Positions 25,214 through 34,168 of a stretch of DNA of 64,000 bases are shown here, in pieces. The translations under genes and the position numbers were made by a program. Every line of letters starts with the position of its first letter. The stretch's first letter is position 1. Source of the DNA: CAZYSK01 sp964649415 (GTDB lineage: Bacteria; Chloroflexota; Anaerolineae; B4-G1). The DNA is taken from NCBI GenBank assembly GCA_964649415.1, contig CAZYSK010000012.1:48752-112751 (forward strand). Direction: 5' to 3'. The notes beneath the pieces were generated by a model. It did not search any database, was not told the origin of the DNA, and worked only from the letters and a program-made list of their open reading frames with translations.

Positions 25214-27313
25214 CTACGGTGTCTCTAAGACTGTCACATCGTGAGGCAGCGTCGGCACGATCTCCAGGTTGCCCTTGTACAGCTCCACCGCGCCGACGAC
25301 GCGCACGCGGCTGCCGGGCGTCCCCAGCGCGGTGTTGCCGGGGATCCGGTTGAGGACGGTCCGCCAGACGAAGACGACGATCTCGCCCGTGCCGTCGTTC
25401 ACGAATACCTTCACCGCGTCGCGCAGGCTCTCGACGCGGATGACCTGTCCCTCGATCATGGCACGCTGTCCGTCGTCATCCCCGGTGAGGGAGCCGAGTT
25501 CGCGGGGGGTGGCCCAGGCTTGCGCGCCCTCCATTGCCTTCACGTCCCCGCCGAAGCGCGGCTGGATCTGCAGCCGTCCCTCGTATTGGGTGACCTCGCC
25601 CGTGGCGCGCACCTGCGCGCCCAGGTTGATCTGGGACGCGTCCCAGCAGTCATCGTACACGTCGTGCCACATCACGAGCGCGATCTGGCCCGTGCCGTCG
25701 TCCAACGTGAACGTGAAGCCGGCGGAGAAGCTCACGGCTTCGGCGATCGTGCCCTCCACCGTTACCCGTTCGCCGACGCGGTTGGCCGTGATGGCAGCGA
25801 TGGGCGTCAGTTCGACCTCCGGCGCCGGCGTTGCCTCCTGTGCCGGTGTGGCCCCAGGTGCGGGTGTCGGCGTAGGTGCGGGTGCGTCGGGTGCGTAGGT
25901 GGGGGCAGGCGGTGGGGACTGGGGCGTTGGCGGCGTTTGTGCCGGTGGCTGCTCCAGCAGCACGATCTCGGCCGCGTTGCGCGGGATGATCTCCAGTTCG
26001 CCGCGATAGGCGTTGACCTGGCCCGTCACCTCCACCTGCGCGCCCTCCACCAGGCTTGAGGTGACCTGCTCGTAGACGCTGCTCCACAGGAGCAGGGTGA
26101 GCTGTCCCGTACCATCGTCCAGCGGGAACTTGACGCCGGCGGAGAAGGGTTCGGGCCGGCCAAGCGTGCCATGCAGCTTCACCACACGCGCCACGTCGGT
26201 GGCACTCAGTGCGCCGGCGCTCGCCTCCGCCGGTGGGGGCGCAGGCGCGAGTACGCGCACGTCCCCGGCGAATTCCGGCACGACCTCCAGAGCGCCCCGG
26301 TATTCCGAGACCTCTCCCTGCACCTGTACCTCCGTGCCCACCTCCAACGCCGCCGGGTCCGGCAGGCCGTCGAACACGGATTGCCACAGGAGAACGGTCA
26401 CTGCGCCGCTTGCGTCGTCGAGCGTGAACTTGACGCCGGCGGAAAAGGGATTCACCTCGGTGACCGCCCCGCGCACGCGTGCCAGTTGGCCGACGTCGGC
26501 CACGCTCAGTTGGCCGATGTGTCGCTCGGCGGCGACGGGTACCGGCTGGCTGAGGGGCACGATGCCGGCTGTAGAGGCAGGGACGAGCTGCGGCGCGTTG
26601 CCGTACAGGGACACGGCCGCCGTGACCTCCACGGACTGGCCGGTTGACAGGGTGGGCGTGACGCCACTGAGGGCGATCAGGTCCTCGCTCACGGCGACGG
26701 GAATGGAGCCGGTCTGGTCGCGGATCGTGACCAGGGTCAATCCCTGATACGGCTCGCGGACGCCGCGCACCTGGCCGCGTAACCGCACGCGGAGGTACTG
26801 GTCGTCCGTTCCGATGGAGCCGATGTCCCGATCTGTTGGCTGTGCGCGGGTGACAAGCACTTGCTCGGGGAGGTTGATGGTGAGAGAGCGGAAGTCCTCC
26901 CGCACGCGCAGTGTGCCGGCCACCTCGACCTGGTCGCCCAGCGCAGGCACGCTGCCGCGCGCGATGATCTTGTGCGCCTCCGCCCGATAGGCCGACACGT
27001 GGATCTCGCCGGTTGCGTCGGCAATCCAGAAGCCCAGGTAACCGCCTTGAGGATCGTAGGTGGGAGCGCGAATGCAACGGCCCTGGAGGCGCACATAGGC
27101 CATGTTCATCGTCGCGCCGGCCTGTCCGATTTGGATCAGAGGGACCTCTGTCCGCATGGCAATGGACCAGAGGGCGACGAGCCCCAGCGTGGCGAGCGTG
27201 ACCGCGGCGACCTTGACCGCGCGGACGGCGGTGCGTCCGTTGAGGCGAGCGCCGCAGTGGGGGCAGGCCTCGTACGGCCCGACGTAACGCCCGCAACTGG
27301 GACAATGACTCAC
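25214..27313 (-). CDS. Zinc-ribbon, membrane-anchored protein with about six tandem OB-fold domains
   Basis: 699 residues. The N-terminal zinc ribbon is CPSCGRY...CPHCG, followed by one membrane helix at about 33-55. At least six OB-fold repeats follow, several with the same core: FSAGVKFTLDDASG, FSAGVKFPLDDGTG and FSAGFTFTLDDGTG. A Pro/Thr/Ala/Glu linker of about 60 residues separates repeats four and five. The repeats resemble the nucleic-acid-binding tRNA/helicase OB type, but anchoring by a single helix points them outside the membrane. Function unknown; extracellular DNA or oligosaccharide binding are possibilities. Confidence 0.8.
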   Translation of the reverse strand: MSHCPSCGRYVGPYEACPHCGARLNGRTAVRAVKVAAVTLATLGLVALWSIAMRTEVPLIQIGQAGATMNMAYVRLQGRCIRAPTYDPQGGYLGFWIADATGEIHVSAYRAEAHKIIARGSVPALGDQVEVAGTLRVREDFRSLTINLPEQVLVTRAQPTDRDIGSIGTDDQYLRVRLRGQVRGVREPYQGLTLVTIRDQTGSIPVAVSEDLIALSGVTPTLSTGQSVEVTAAVSLYGNAPQLVPASTAGIVPLSQPVPVAAERHIGQLSVADVGQLARVRGAVTEVNPFSAGVKFTLDDASGAVTVLLWQSVFDGLPDPAALEVGTEVQVQGEVSEYRGALEVVPEFAGDVRVLAPAPPPAEASAGALSATDVARVVKLHGTLGRPEPFSAGVKFPLDDGTGQLTLLLWSSVYEQVTSSLVEGAQVEVTGQVNAYRGELEIIPRNAAEIVLLEQPPAQTPPTPQSPPPAPTYAPDAPAPTPTPAPGATPAQEATPAPEVELTPIAAITANRVGERVTVEGTIAEAVSFSAGFTFTLDDGTGQIALVMWHDVYDDCWDASQINLGAQVRATGEVTQYEGRLQIQPRFGGDVKAMEGAQAWATPRELGSLTGDDDGQRAMIEGQVIRVESLRDAVKVFVNDGTGEIVVFVWRTVLNRIPGNTALGTPGSRVRVVGAVELYKGNLEIVPTLPHDVTVLETP

Positions 27314-27357
27314 GTTGGATCTCCCTGAGCGATCGGCGATGGACAGGCGATGGGGAT

Positions 27358-27386
27358 AATGTACTCCAGTTTACCAGGTTTGTCCA
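27358..27386 (-). promoter_or_regulatory. Possible promoter of the OB-fold protein gene
   Basis: On the minus strand TGGACA (27386-27381), 17 bases, TACATT (27363-27358), about 45 bases before the start codon. I see nothing else definite in the 300-base gap 27314-27613. Confidence 0.45.
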
Positions 27387-27613
27387 GTCCCGAAACGCAT
27401 CCAACCGGAGCGATTTAAAGAAGATTTCGTAAATTCCTCACACCGTGTGTACAGAAACGTGCTACGATTGATCGTGGTTTCACCGCGTGACGTCGTTTGG
27501 GCTCACTCCTATGTGCGCCAACCTCTTAACGTTTTGGAAAGTGGCACTCGCCTTGACAATGACTATCACCGTCGCTCGCAAGAACGCCGGTTTTGTGGAG
27601 GTCTGGTTTAGGT

Positions 27614-27991
27614 ATGGAGGCTAATTGCATCGGTCATCATGGGTACGTCGTGTTCCGGCTGCCTCGATCGGTGGAGGCGCCGGCTGGCTGGGTGGTACGC
27701 GAATCGGAAGACGTGGTCGGTAGCCACTACCGCATAGCAGAGCGGCCTGGCGTCACGCAGCGGCTCTATAGTTACCTGCCTTGGGTGCCCGTGCGGGAGA
27801 CGCGCGAGGAAGCTGAACGGGATACGCATCCCTGGCGGGGGATGGGTAACTACGCGTATGGCGCAGTGGTGGAGTTTCCCCTAGGGGGCTACGTCTGGTA
27901 CCAGACGGGGCTGCAGGACCGGCCCAAAGCCGAGGAGTGTGCCCGGCAGGCTATGGCCGCGGTGCGCAGGGAGCTGGACTTCAGCGACTGA
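27614..27991 (+). CDS. Hypothetical protein
   Basis: 125 residues from the ATG at 27614, with GGAGG about 12 bases upstream; an in-frame TTG at 27593 is less likely. No membrane segment or signal peptide. Composition and codon use match neighbours. Contains aromatic-rich YVWYQTGLQDRP near the end. Not recognised. It lies alone between a divergent gene and a convergent one. Confidence 0.6.
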   Translation: MEANCIGHHGYVVFRLPRSVEAPAGWVVRESEDVVGSHYRIAERPGVTQRLYSYLPWVPVRETREEAERDTHPWRGMGNYAYGAVVEFPLGGYVWYQTGLQDRPKAEECARQAMAAVRRELDFSD

Positions 27992-28136
27992 CCGGTAAGC
28001 GCGCTGACCGCCACCGGTGCGCCCTCGTCCGTGTGGCTTCGCCTGGGCGGTCGATGGTCAGCGCAAGCTGGCTGCCCGGGAAGCGATGCGTCAGCCGCGT
28101 GCTTCCGGGTGGGCCGAGAGCGCCGCGCATCTCTCC

Positions 28137-29714
28137 CTACGTGGCGACCGGCACGGTGAACGTGAAGGTCGTCCCTTTCCCTACCTGGCTTTCAACCTGG
28201 ATCTCTCCGCCCTGGAGTTCGACCAGGCTCTTGACGATGCACAGTCCCAACCCTGTCCCTGGCATCTGCCGGACTGCGGGATCCTCGGAACGGAAGAACC
28301 TGGTGAAGAGCCGGGCTTGATCCTCGGGCGTGATGCCGATCCCGGAGTCGGACACGGCACAGTGTACGCATCCACGCCGCAACCAGGCCCGCACGCCGAT
28401 GTGACCGCCATCGGGCGTGTACTTGTGGGCGTTGCTGAGCAGGTTGATCAAGATGCGCGCCAGTCGCGCCGGTGCGGCGCGGACCAGGGGTAGAGCGTCC
28501 GGTATGTCTACGCTCAGATGCTGTGAATGGGCCTCAATGCGGCTCTGCGTGGCCTCTACAGCTTCCCTCACCGCGCTGGCCAGGTCAGTGGGCTCTATCT
28601 CTATCCACAACTGCCCGATCCTCGTCTGAGAGACATCCTGCAGATCCGAGACCAGAACCTGCAGGCGTCTCGCGTGGACGCAGATCGTGTCGACAAGCTG
28701 CCCCTGCTCGGGGGCCAACGGACCGGACATACCCTGTGCCAGCATGTCGGCGCATCCACGGATGAACGTCATCGGCGTACGCAACTCGTGGGCCACGAAG
28801 GCTACAAACTCTGATTTCTCCTGGTCGGCCCGTTTGACTTCTTCGTAGAGACGCGCGTTCTCGATCACGATAGCGGCGTAGCCGGCCAGGGCCAACAGCA
28901 TCCGCCGGTCGTGTCTGGAAAACGGCTGGCCGCTCACGCGGTTGCCCACGCTCAGGGCACCGATGACCCGGTCTCCGACTTTGAGGGGGGCAGACAGCAT
29001 GGCTCCGCTGGCAGTGGCAGTGCCCTTGCGAGCTGCATCCATGGCCAGTTCCTCGGCGCTGCGACGGGCCAGTTGCCGGATCTCGCCGGGGACTCGCTGG
29101 CGATGGATCTCTGTCCGCAACCCTTCGCCGTCCCTGTCCATCAGCATCAACGCGGCTTCCTCTGCGCCGAGGACGTGCAGGACGGCGTCCACCACTTGCT
29201 CCAGGACGCGCTCGCTGCTCATCAGCGACGTGACCGATTTCCCCACCTGGTACAGGGTGTCCAGCTCCTGCACCCTGCGCCGCAACTGCTGATTGGCTGC
29301 GGTCAGGTGCTGGGTGAGGGTTTCTTTTTCCCGACGTAGGTGCACCTCGGTGAGAGCCCGCTCGATCGCGTCGTTTGCCTCCTCGGCGGTGAAGGGCTTG
29401 ATCAGGTAGTCTTTAACCCCTTTGCGGAGGAACTCTGCGGCGATGCCGCCTGAGTTGCACGAGGCCATCAGTATGACGGGAGGGGCGGTCTGCTCTCTGT
29501 GGAGCACATCCAGGATCTGGAGGCCATCGCCATGGAGTGTGTCCACGTCCAAGAGGATCAAGTTAGGTGGATCTTCGGCGGCCATCTCCAACGCGCTTGT
29601 GCCGTCCGATGCCCCCGATGCAGCGAATCGACCCTGGCTTGCCAGGGTCTCGACGATGAAATCTCTTGAAGGCTGGTTCTTGTCCACCACTAGGACGCGT
29701 ATGTCCGCTTTCAT
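28137..29714 (-). CDS. Hybrid sensor: receiver - GAF - histidine kinase
   Basis: 525 residues. Residues 1-125 are a response-regulator receiver with phospho-acceptor D56 and KPF at 106-108. A coiled coil (~120-150) leads to a GAF domain (~155-290). HisKA follows, with H309 in VAHELRTP, then an HATPase domain with NLLSNAHKYTPDGG, DSGIGI and GTGLGL. There are no membrane segments, so it is cytosolic. The N-terminal receiver means it probably takes input from another kinase as well as from the GAF ligand. No partner response regulator gene is adjacent. Confidence 0.92.
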   Translation of the reverse strand: MKADIRVLVVDKNQPSRDFIVETLASQGRFAASGASDGTSALEMAAEDPPNLILLDVDTLHGDGLQILDVLHREQTAPPVILMASCNSGGIAAEFLRKGVKDYLIKPFTAEEANDAIERALTEVHLRREKETLTQHLTAANQQLRRRVQELDTLYQVGKSVTSLMSSERVLEQVVDAVLHVLGAEEAALMLMDRDGEGLRTEIHRQRVPGEIRQLARRSAEELAMDAARKGTATASGAMLSAPLKVGDRVIGALSVGNRVSGQPFSRHDRRMLLALAGYAAIVIENARLYEEVKRADQEKSEFVAFVAHELRTPMTFIRGCADMLAQGMSGPLAPEQGQLVDTICVHARRLQVLVSDLQDVSQTRIGQLWIEIEPTDLASAVREAVEATQSRIEAHSQHLSVDIPDALPLVRAAPARLARILINLLSNAHKYTPDGGHIGVRAWLRRGCVHCAVSDSGIGITPEDQARLFTRFFRSEDPAVRQMPGTGLGLCIVKSLVELQGGEIQVESQVGKGTTFTFTVPVAT

Positions 29715-29913
29715 CTTGCGCTCCTGGCAAGTGCAGAGGGAAGGCAGGGGAACACGGGGAGATCGGAAAGGAGCGAAGCGCTGCCCTTACGTGTCCCCGC
29801 TGCTGTTGTCGGTCGCTACTCTGTCATTATAGCCTGCTTGATTCGGCCGTGGGTTACGCCAGTGTTACGGTTAGGTAACGGAGTGCGCTTCGCCGGTGGA
29901 GTCGTTCAATTGC

Positions 29914-29942
29914 TTGACATAGAACGTATGTTCGTGTATAAT
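29914..29942 (+). promoter_or_regulatory. lexA promoter with LexA box in the spacer
   Basis: TTGACA (29914-29919), 17 bases, TATAAT (29937-29942): a consensus promoter. GAACGTATGTTC (29922-29933) is a Gram-positive-type SOS box (GAAC-N4-GTTC) lying wholly between -35 and -10. This predicts LexA autorepression. Confidence 0.9.
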
Positions 29943-29994
29943 AGGATTGACTTGAGGGCTTTGGCCTGCGAGATAGTGAGCTAGGAGGCCTGTG

Positions 29995-30648
29995 ATGGAT
30001 GATCGTCTCTCAGATAGGCAGCGCCGGATATTGGAGTTCCTCGGCATGTACGTCGAGGAGAACGGCTATCCGCCCTCTATCCGTGAGATAGGGGCTGCCG
30101 CCGGGATCAGCTCCACGTCTGTCGTGAGTTACAACCTTCGGCGCCTGGAGGAAAAGGGCTATATCACGAGGGACCGGGATGTGTCGCGCGGCCTGAAGCT
30201 GGTCTCTACTGCCCGCACCCGGGTGATGAAGGAGGCGGTCGTCCGGGTGCCGCTGCTGGGTCGTATTGTGGCGGGTACGCCGATCCCGGTGCCGGATAGT
30301 GACTTCCGCCTGATGGGGGATGAGACCATCGAGCTTACGCGGGACATCCTGGGGGATCCTGAGGGATTGTACGCGCTTCAGGTGCAGGGGGATTCGATGA
30401 TCGACGCGCTCGTGAATGATGGCGACATCGTAGTGATGCGATACCAGCGGCGAGTCGAGAATGGCGAGATGGCAGCGGTGTGGCTGAAGGAGCGTGAGGA
30501 AGTCACGCTGAAACGCTTCTATCAGGAATCGGGAGGGCGCGTGCGGCTCCAGCCCGCTAACCCCACGATGAGACCGATCTTCGTGGACGATCCCCGCCAG
30601 GTGGAAGTGCAGGGGCGTGTCGTGATGGTGATCCGGCAGTTGCAGTGA
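29995..30648 (+). CDS. lexA: LexA repressor
   Basis: 217 residues from the ATG after AGGAGG. The winged-helix N-terminal domain has LSDRQRRILEFL and PSIREIGAAAGISS. Self-cleavage site A93-G94 (IVAGTP), catalytic S134 (GDSM) and K173 (EVTLKRF) are all present, so it should be RecA-responsive. Autoregulated through the SOS box at 29922. A strong terminator follows, and two further SOS boxes lie in front of the next gene. Confidence 0.96.
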   Translation: MDDRLSDRQRRILEFLGMYVEENGYPPSIREIGAAAGISSTSVVSYNLRRLEEKGYITRDRDVSRGLKLVSTARTRVMKEAVVRVPLLGRIVAGTPIPVPDSDFRLMGDETIELTRDILGDPEGLYALQVQGDSMIDALVNDGDIVVMRYQRRVENGEMAAVWLKEREEVTLKRFYQESGGRVRLQPANPTMRPIFVDDPRQVEVQGRVVMVIRQLQ

Positions 30649-30676
30649 TTGGCGACGTAGCGCATTGTGGACCAAA

Positions 30677-30710
30677 GGCCCAGCCGCCAGGCTGGGCCTC
30701 CTTCTTTTTT
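30677..30710 (+). terminator. Rho-independent terminator of lexA
   Basis: GGCCCAGCC (677-685), loop GCCA, GGCTGGGCC (690-698), then a T-rich tract to 30710. Confidence 0.92.
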
Positions 30711-30715
30711 GCTGA

Positions 30716-30749
30716 TTATCCCAAGTTTTCCCAATCATACTTGGGATAA
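30716..30749. repeat. 10-bp inverted repeat before the SOS promoter
   Basis: TTATCCCAAG (30716-30725) and CTTGGGATAA (30740-30749) pair perfectly around a 14-base loop, seven bases before the -35 box of the next operon. It could be an additional operator or a leftover hairpin. Confidence 0.75.
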
Positions 30750-30755
30750 GGCCCC

Positions 30756-30806
30756 TTGACGCAGAACAAATGTTCTGCTATGATAGTGCTAGTAGAACAT
30801 AAGTTC
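30756..30806 (+). promoter_or_regulatory. SOS promoter with two LexA boxes
   Basis: TTGACG (30756-30761), 17 bases, TATGAT (30779-30784). The first LexA box GAACAAATGTTC (30764-30775) fills the spacer. The second, GAACATAAGTTC (30795-30806), lies just downstream of the expected start point. Two boxes predict tight repression of the FtsK-type operon until DNA damage. Confidence 0.9.
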
Positions 30807-30907
30807 TATGGCTATGTACGGACTCTGTCCGTCGTGGAGCACGTCGTCGGCAGAGCTTAGCATCTTGGGTAACCTCACAGCGGCGGTGCGCATAGGAGCA
30901 GACGGGG

Positions 30908-32101
30908 ATGCGGAAAAAACTGGAGTTTCAGGCGGATCGGATTGAGGCCGTGCTGGCCCTGAACAAGGTGCCCGCGCGGGTGACCGGTGGCACAGTCACC
31001 CCGCGCTGGGTGCGTTTTCAGGTCTTGCCCGCGGTGGGAGCGAAGATCTCCAAGATCAAGCGCTTGAGCGAGGAAATGGCCACTGCTCTCGACGCGCCCA
31101 GTTGTCGGGTCTCCCGGCGTGGGGCGACGGTGGCGGTTGAGGTGCCTCGTGATGATCCCCAGCCGGTGCGCTTGTTGCCGCTATATCGCCAGATCTGCGA
31201 TGACGCTGCTTCGGCCGACCCCGATACACGCAGGGGGATTCCACCGGTTACTGCGATTCTGGGCCTGGCCGAAGATGGCGCACCGTTGCTCATCCGGCTA
31301 CCTTCCCCCGACGTGGCGCACGTTTTGGTCGCCGGCACGACCGGATCAGGGAAGACGGTGCTCCTGCAGACGATGATTCTGAGCCTGGCGATGACCTATG
31401 TCCAAGGAGATGGGTTGCGGCTTGTGCTGGTGGATCCCAAGGGCCACGCCTTCCGGCCGTTTGGTGGGCTGCCCCACCTGGCGCGTCCGGTGATCCAGGA
31501 CGTGGGCGAGGTTAGCGAGGCTCTGCAGAGCCTGGTACGCTTGATGGAAAGACGCGCGCTGCCTCAGCCTCCCGGCCACTCCCCATCGGTGCTGGTCTTC
31601 ATCGACGAACTGGCCGACATCCTGATGGTCGGGGGGAAGCCGGTGCAGCAGGCGCTGACGCGGCTCACGCAGCGCGGGCGCGAAGCGGGGATCCATATCG
31701 TCGCGGCCACGCAGAAGCCAACAAGCGCTGTGCTGGGGCCATTGGTCAAGGCCAACTTCCCGGTACGGCTGGTAGGGCGCGTGACCAGCATTGAGGACGC
31801 GCGCACGGCCACAGGGTGGAGCGGCACCGGAGCCGAGCGCTTGACCGGGCGGGGTGATTTCCTGGCCGTGGCCGAGGGGCGCGTGATCCGTTTTCAGACA
31901 GCCCACGTGTCGCCGGCCGAGATCCAGGAGGTGGTGGGCTACCTGGCGCAGGGGGAGGATCTGCCGGGCGGCCCGCTCTTTGCCGATAGTACACGCCAGG
32001 CGTCGCTGCTCAGGCCGGTGAACCGGTTGGCCGAGGCTTTCGAGGAGGCATCTGGGAAATGGAAGAGATGGGAAATCGCAGGGAGCGTTGGGGCCGCTTG
32101 A
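30908..32101 (+). CDS. Short soluble FtsK/SpoIIIE-type DNA translocase under SOS control
   Basis: 397 residues. Residues ~1-85 match the alpha subdomain of FtsK motors. The RecA-like beta domain has Walker A GTTGSGKT at 143-150 and Walker B VLVFIDELAD. The N-terminal membrane domain and C-terminal gamma (KOPS-reading) domain of cell-division FtsK are absent, so it is a free motor that probably pumps double-stranded DNA. The closest functional parallels are translocases of plasmids and integrative elements or recombination-associated motors. Its promoter carries two LexA boxes. The next gene begins inside its 3' end. Confidence 0.87.
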   Translation: MRKKLEFQADRIEAVLALNKVPARVTGGTVTPRWVRFQVLPAVGAKISKIKRLSEEMATALDAPSCRVSRRGATVAVEVPRDDPQPVRLLPLYRQICDDAASADPDTRRGIPPVTAILGLAEDGAPLLIRLPSPDVAHVLVAGTTGSGKTVLLQTMILSLAMTYVQGDGLRLVLVDPKGHAFRPFGGLPHLARPVIQDVGEVSEALQSLVRLMERRALPQPPGHSPSVLVFIDELADILMVGGKPVQQALTRLTQRGREAGIHIVAATQKPTSAVLGPLVKANFPVRLVGRVTSIEDARTATGWSGTGAERLTGRGDFLAVAEGRVIRFQTAHVSPAEIQEVVGYLAQGEDLPGGPLFADSTRQASLLRPVNRLAEAFEEASGKWKRWEIAGSVGAA

Positions 32102-32466
32102 AGATAGTCGCCGGGATGGTGATGGTGGCCTTCGCCGTGACGTTGGCGTTGATCGTCGGCAATCGGCTGAGCGATGAGTCGCTGGCGGTGTTGGCCGGTG
32201 CCGTGTGTGGTGTGGGGGCGGCGATTCCCACCAGCTTGCTCATCGTGGCGGTGAGTCGGCGGCGTGATGAGCATCGGGTGCAGCCACCGGTGTCTCCCAG
32301 TTCATATCCGCCGGTGGTCGTGGTCACGCCATCGACGGGGCAACAGCGGTTCGGTGATTGGAACGGACTCCCGCCTTCGTTGGCTGCGCCGGTGCAGCGG
32401 CAGTTTACTGTGGTGGGTGGGGGACCTGGGCATCGGGAGGTGATGGCGGATGAGCGCTATTCTTGA
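32059..32466 (+). CDS. Small two-helix membrane protein in the SOS operon
   Basis: 135 residues; starts 43 bases inside the translocase gene. Two adjacent hydrophobic helices (about 14-34 and 42-62) are followed by a basic RRRDEHR and a Pro/Val-rich tail. No known family recognised. A small membrane protein in a LexA-controlled operon may act as a division inhibitor, as SulA and YneA do in other bacteria, but nothing in the sequence proves it. Confidence 0.7.
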   Translation: MEEMGNRRERWGRLKIVAGMVMVAFAVTLALIVGNRLSDESLAVLAGAVCGVGAAIPTSLLIVAVSRRRDEHRVQPPVSPSSYPPVVVVTPSTGQQRFGDWNGLPPSLAAPVQRQFTVVGGGPGHREVMADERYS

Positions 32467-32773
32467 CGTCAGACAGGGATTTCGTAGGAAAGGCGCGGAT
32501 CGTTCTAAGCCGGGTGCAAAGAAGCGGGGCCGCCGTGGCGCGGAGCCGATCGACATGCGGGAGCGGCGACACGGTTACTTCCCCAAGAGCTTCGTCTGGC
32601 GCGGACACCGATATGACGTCTACGCCGTGGAGCGTTGCTGGACGGTCTCGCGGCGGAGCCGGACGGGTCGAGTAGAGCGGCATTGCTTCCGTGTGCGGTG
32701 CCCTGAGGGGATCTTCGAGGTGTATCAGGACGTGCGCCACAACACGTGGCACGTGCAGCGACAAGTGGCGTAA
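32450..32773 (+). CDS. Small basic protein, DUF6504-like
   Basis: 107 residues, overlapping the previous stop by 17 bases, GGGAGGTGATGG as binding site. A basic N-terminus (GAKKRGRRG) precedes a compact beta-rich domain: FVWRGHRYDVYAVERCWT then FRVRCPEGIFEVYQD and WHVQRQV. This FxWRGxRY...W...L/VxR layout resembles the DUF6504 family, which I recall in the neighbourhood of SOS mutagenesis genes in some bacteria; that link needs checking. Third gene of the SOS operon. Confidence 0.65.
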   Translation: MSAILDVRQGFRRKGADRSKPGAKKRGRRGAEPIDMRERRHGYFPKSFVWRGHRYDVYAVERCWTVSRRSRTGRVERHCFRVRCPEGIFEVYQDVRHNTWHVQRQVA

Positions 32774-32785
32774 GGGGGGAGGGCG

Positions 32786-33076
32786 ATGAAAGAGGGCCTG
32801 TTGTGGTACGATGATAACCCCGGGCGTGAGCTGGCGGAGAAGGTCGGGCGGGCAGCCCGCCGATACCGCCGGAAGTTCGGTGTCGCCCCGGATGTGTGTT
32901 ACGTCCATCCCTCGACGCTCAACGGCGGAAGCGCGGCCGCATCCGGGGGCAACGGCAAATCACGAAAGGTGGGAGGCGTGCTTGTGGCCCCGCTTTCCTC
33001 GGTGCTGCGCCATCATTTCTGGGTGGGGCAGGAGGAGAAGCCACGGGCCAGACAGAGCAAGCGGGCGGCGAATTGA
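32786..33076 (+). CDS. Hypothetical protein, last gene of the SOS operon
   Basis: 96 residues, 12 bases after the previous stop, with GGGGGGAGGG upstream. Distinct segments are LAEKVGRAARRYRRKFGVAP, DVCYVHPSTL and a tail with VLRHHFWVGQ. No membrane helix. Not recognised. The gene ends 15 bases before the convergent holA stop. Confidence 0.65.
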   Translation: MKEGLLWYDDNPGRELAEKVGRAARRYRRKFGVAPDVCYVHPSTLNGGSAAASGGNGKSRKVGGVLVAPLSSVLRHHFWVGQEEKPRARQSKRAAN

Positions 33077-33090
33077 GCGTGTGGCGATTG

Positions 33091-34098
33091 CTACGGTGTC
33101 GCCAGCCCTGCCACCAGCAGGTCAAGCGCCACTTCTGCCTCGATCTCCCCGCTCTTGATGGCCACGTCGGTGTCCAATAGGTGGCGATACACCGCCTCCA
33201 GTTGCGCGGCGGTGAAGTGGGTCGTCTGGTTGTAGAGCTTGCGTGCCGGGAAGGGGTGCAGTCTGAGCGCCTGAGCGATGTCGCGGGGCGTAGCTCCCTC
33301 TGTCTTCAGTTCCTTGACCTGGATCAAGAGCCGGAACTGGCGCACGATCATCGCCAGAAGTCCCAGCGGGTGTTCGCTGGCGTCCAGCAGGCTATGAAGT
33401 GTCTGTGCGGCGGTGCGGCCATCCCGCCGGCCAAGCGCATCCACCAGGTCGAAGACGATGGCTGTCTGGGAATAGGGCACGATCTGGTCCACGTCTGATC
33501 TCGTAATGACTCGCTCCGCATTCGTGTAGGTCACCAACTTGACGATTTCTTGGTCCAGCAGCCGCAGGTCGGCACCAACCACGGCGGCCAGTTGTGCGGC
33601 CGCCTGAGGTTCGATTTCGCCGCCGTGCTTGTGGGCGCGCTTCTCGATCCATCGGGGTAGGGTCTTGTCATCCGGTGGATCGAAGCGTTTGACGTAACCC
33701 CGTTCGTCCTGTTGGGCGAGTTGGAGGATGGGGTGCTTGGCCGGCAGGGCTTCTCCCTCGACGAATACCAAGCGGGTCGTCTCGGATACACGGGGAAGAT
33801 AGTCGCTCAGGGCTGTCAGGCGCTTCTTCTGGGCATCCGACACCTGCTGGCCCCTTCGGGCGGTGAGCCGGGTCAACAGGTTCCTGACGATGACGAGCCG
33901 TTTCTCGGCCAGGAAGGGGATGGCCTCGCAGGCGTGCTGCAGTTCGGCCACTGTGAGCCCTCTTCCGTCGAGTGTGGTTGTGTTGAGATCCACCGTGTCT
34001 GGCGGGCCGAGCCTACGTTTGAAGTCGGCCAGTGTCTCGGCACAGGTGAATTCATCGCTGCCGTGGAATACGTAGAAGGTTGGCGTGGTCTTTGCCAT
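33091..34098 (-). CDS. holA: DNA polymerase III delta subunit
   Basis: 335 residues, typical length. N-terminal YVFHGSDEF and the segment LAEKRLVIVRNLL are characteristic of the clamp-loader delta subunit; the C-terminus has LGLLAMIVRQFRLLIQVKEL. It opens the beta clamp within the clamp loader. A single gene, convergent with the SOS operon. Confidence 0.93.
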   Translation of the reverse strand: MAKTTPTFYVFHGSDEFTCAETLADFKRRLGPPDTVDLNTTTLDGRGLTVAELQHACEAIPFLAEKRLVIVRNLLTRLTARRGQQVSDAQKKRLTALSDYLPRVSETTRLVFVEGEALPAKHPILQLAQQDERGYVKRFDPPDDKTLPRWIEKRAHKHGGEIEPQAAAQLAAVVGADLRLLDQEIVKLVTYTNAERVITRSDVDQIVPYSQTAIVFDLVDALGRRDGRTAAQTLHSLLDASEHPLGLLAMIVRQFRLLIQVKELKTEGATPRDIAQALRLHPFPARKLYNQTTHFTAAQLEAVYRHLLDTDVAIKSGEIEAEVALDLLVAGLATP

Positions 34099-34168
34099 CG
34101 GTTCCTCGTTGCCAGACTAACCTGGGCGTCCAGACCGGACTGGTTTTCCGACGGACGTCGTGCCGCGA

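Noticed and set aside
25650..27404. 584-residue Arg-rich minus-strand frame
   Set aside because: Shadow of the OB-fold gene; low-complexity Arg/Pro/Gly composition typical of an alternative frame in GC-rich DNA.
30908..32101. Cell-division FtsK
   Set aside because: Lacks the membrane and gamma domains and is in an SOS operon; a specialised motor is more likely.
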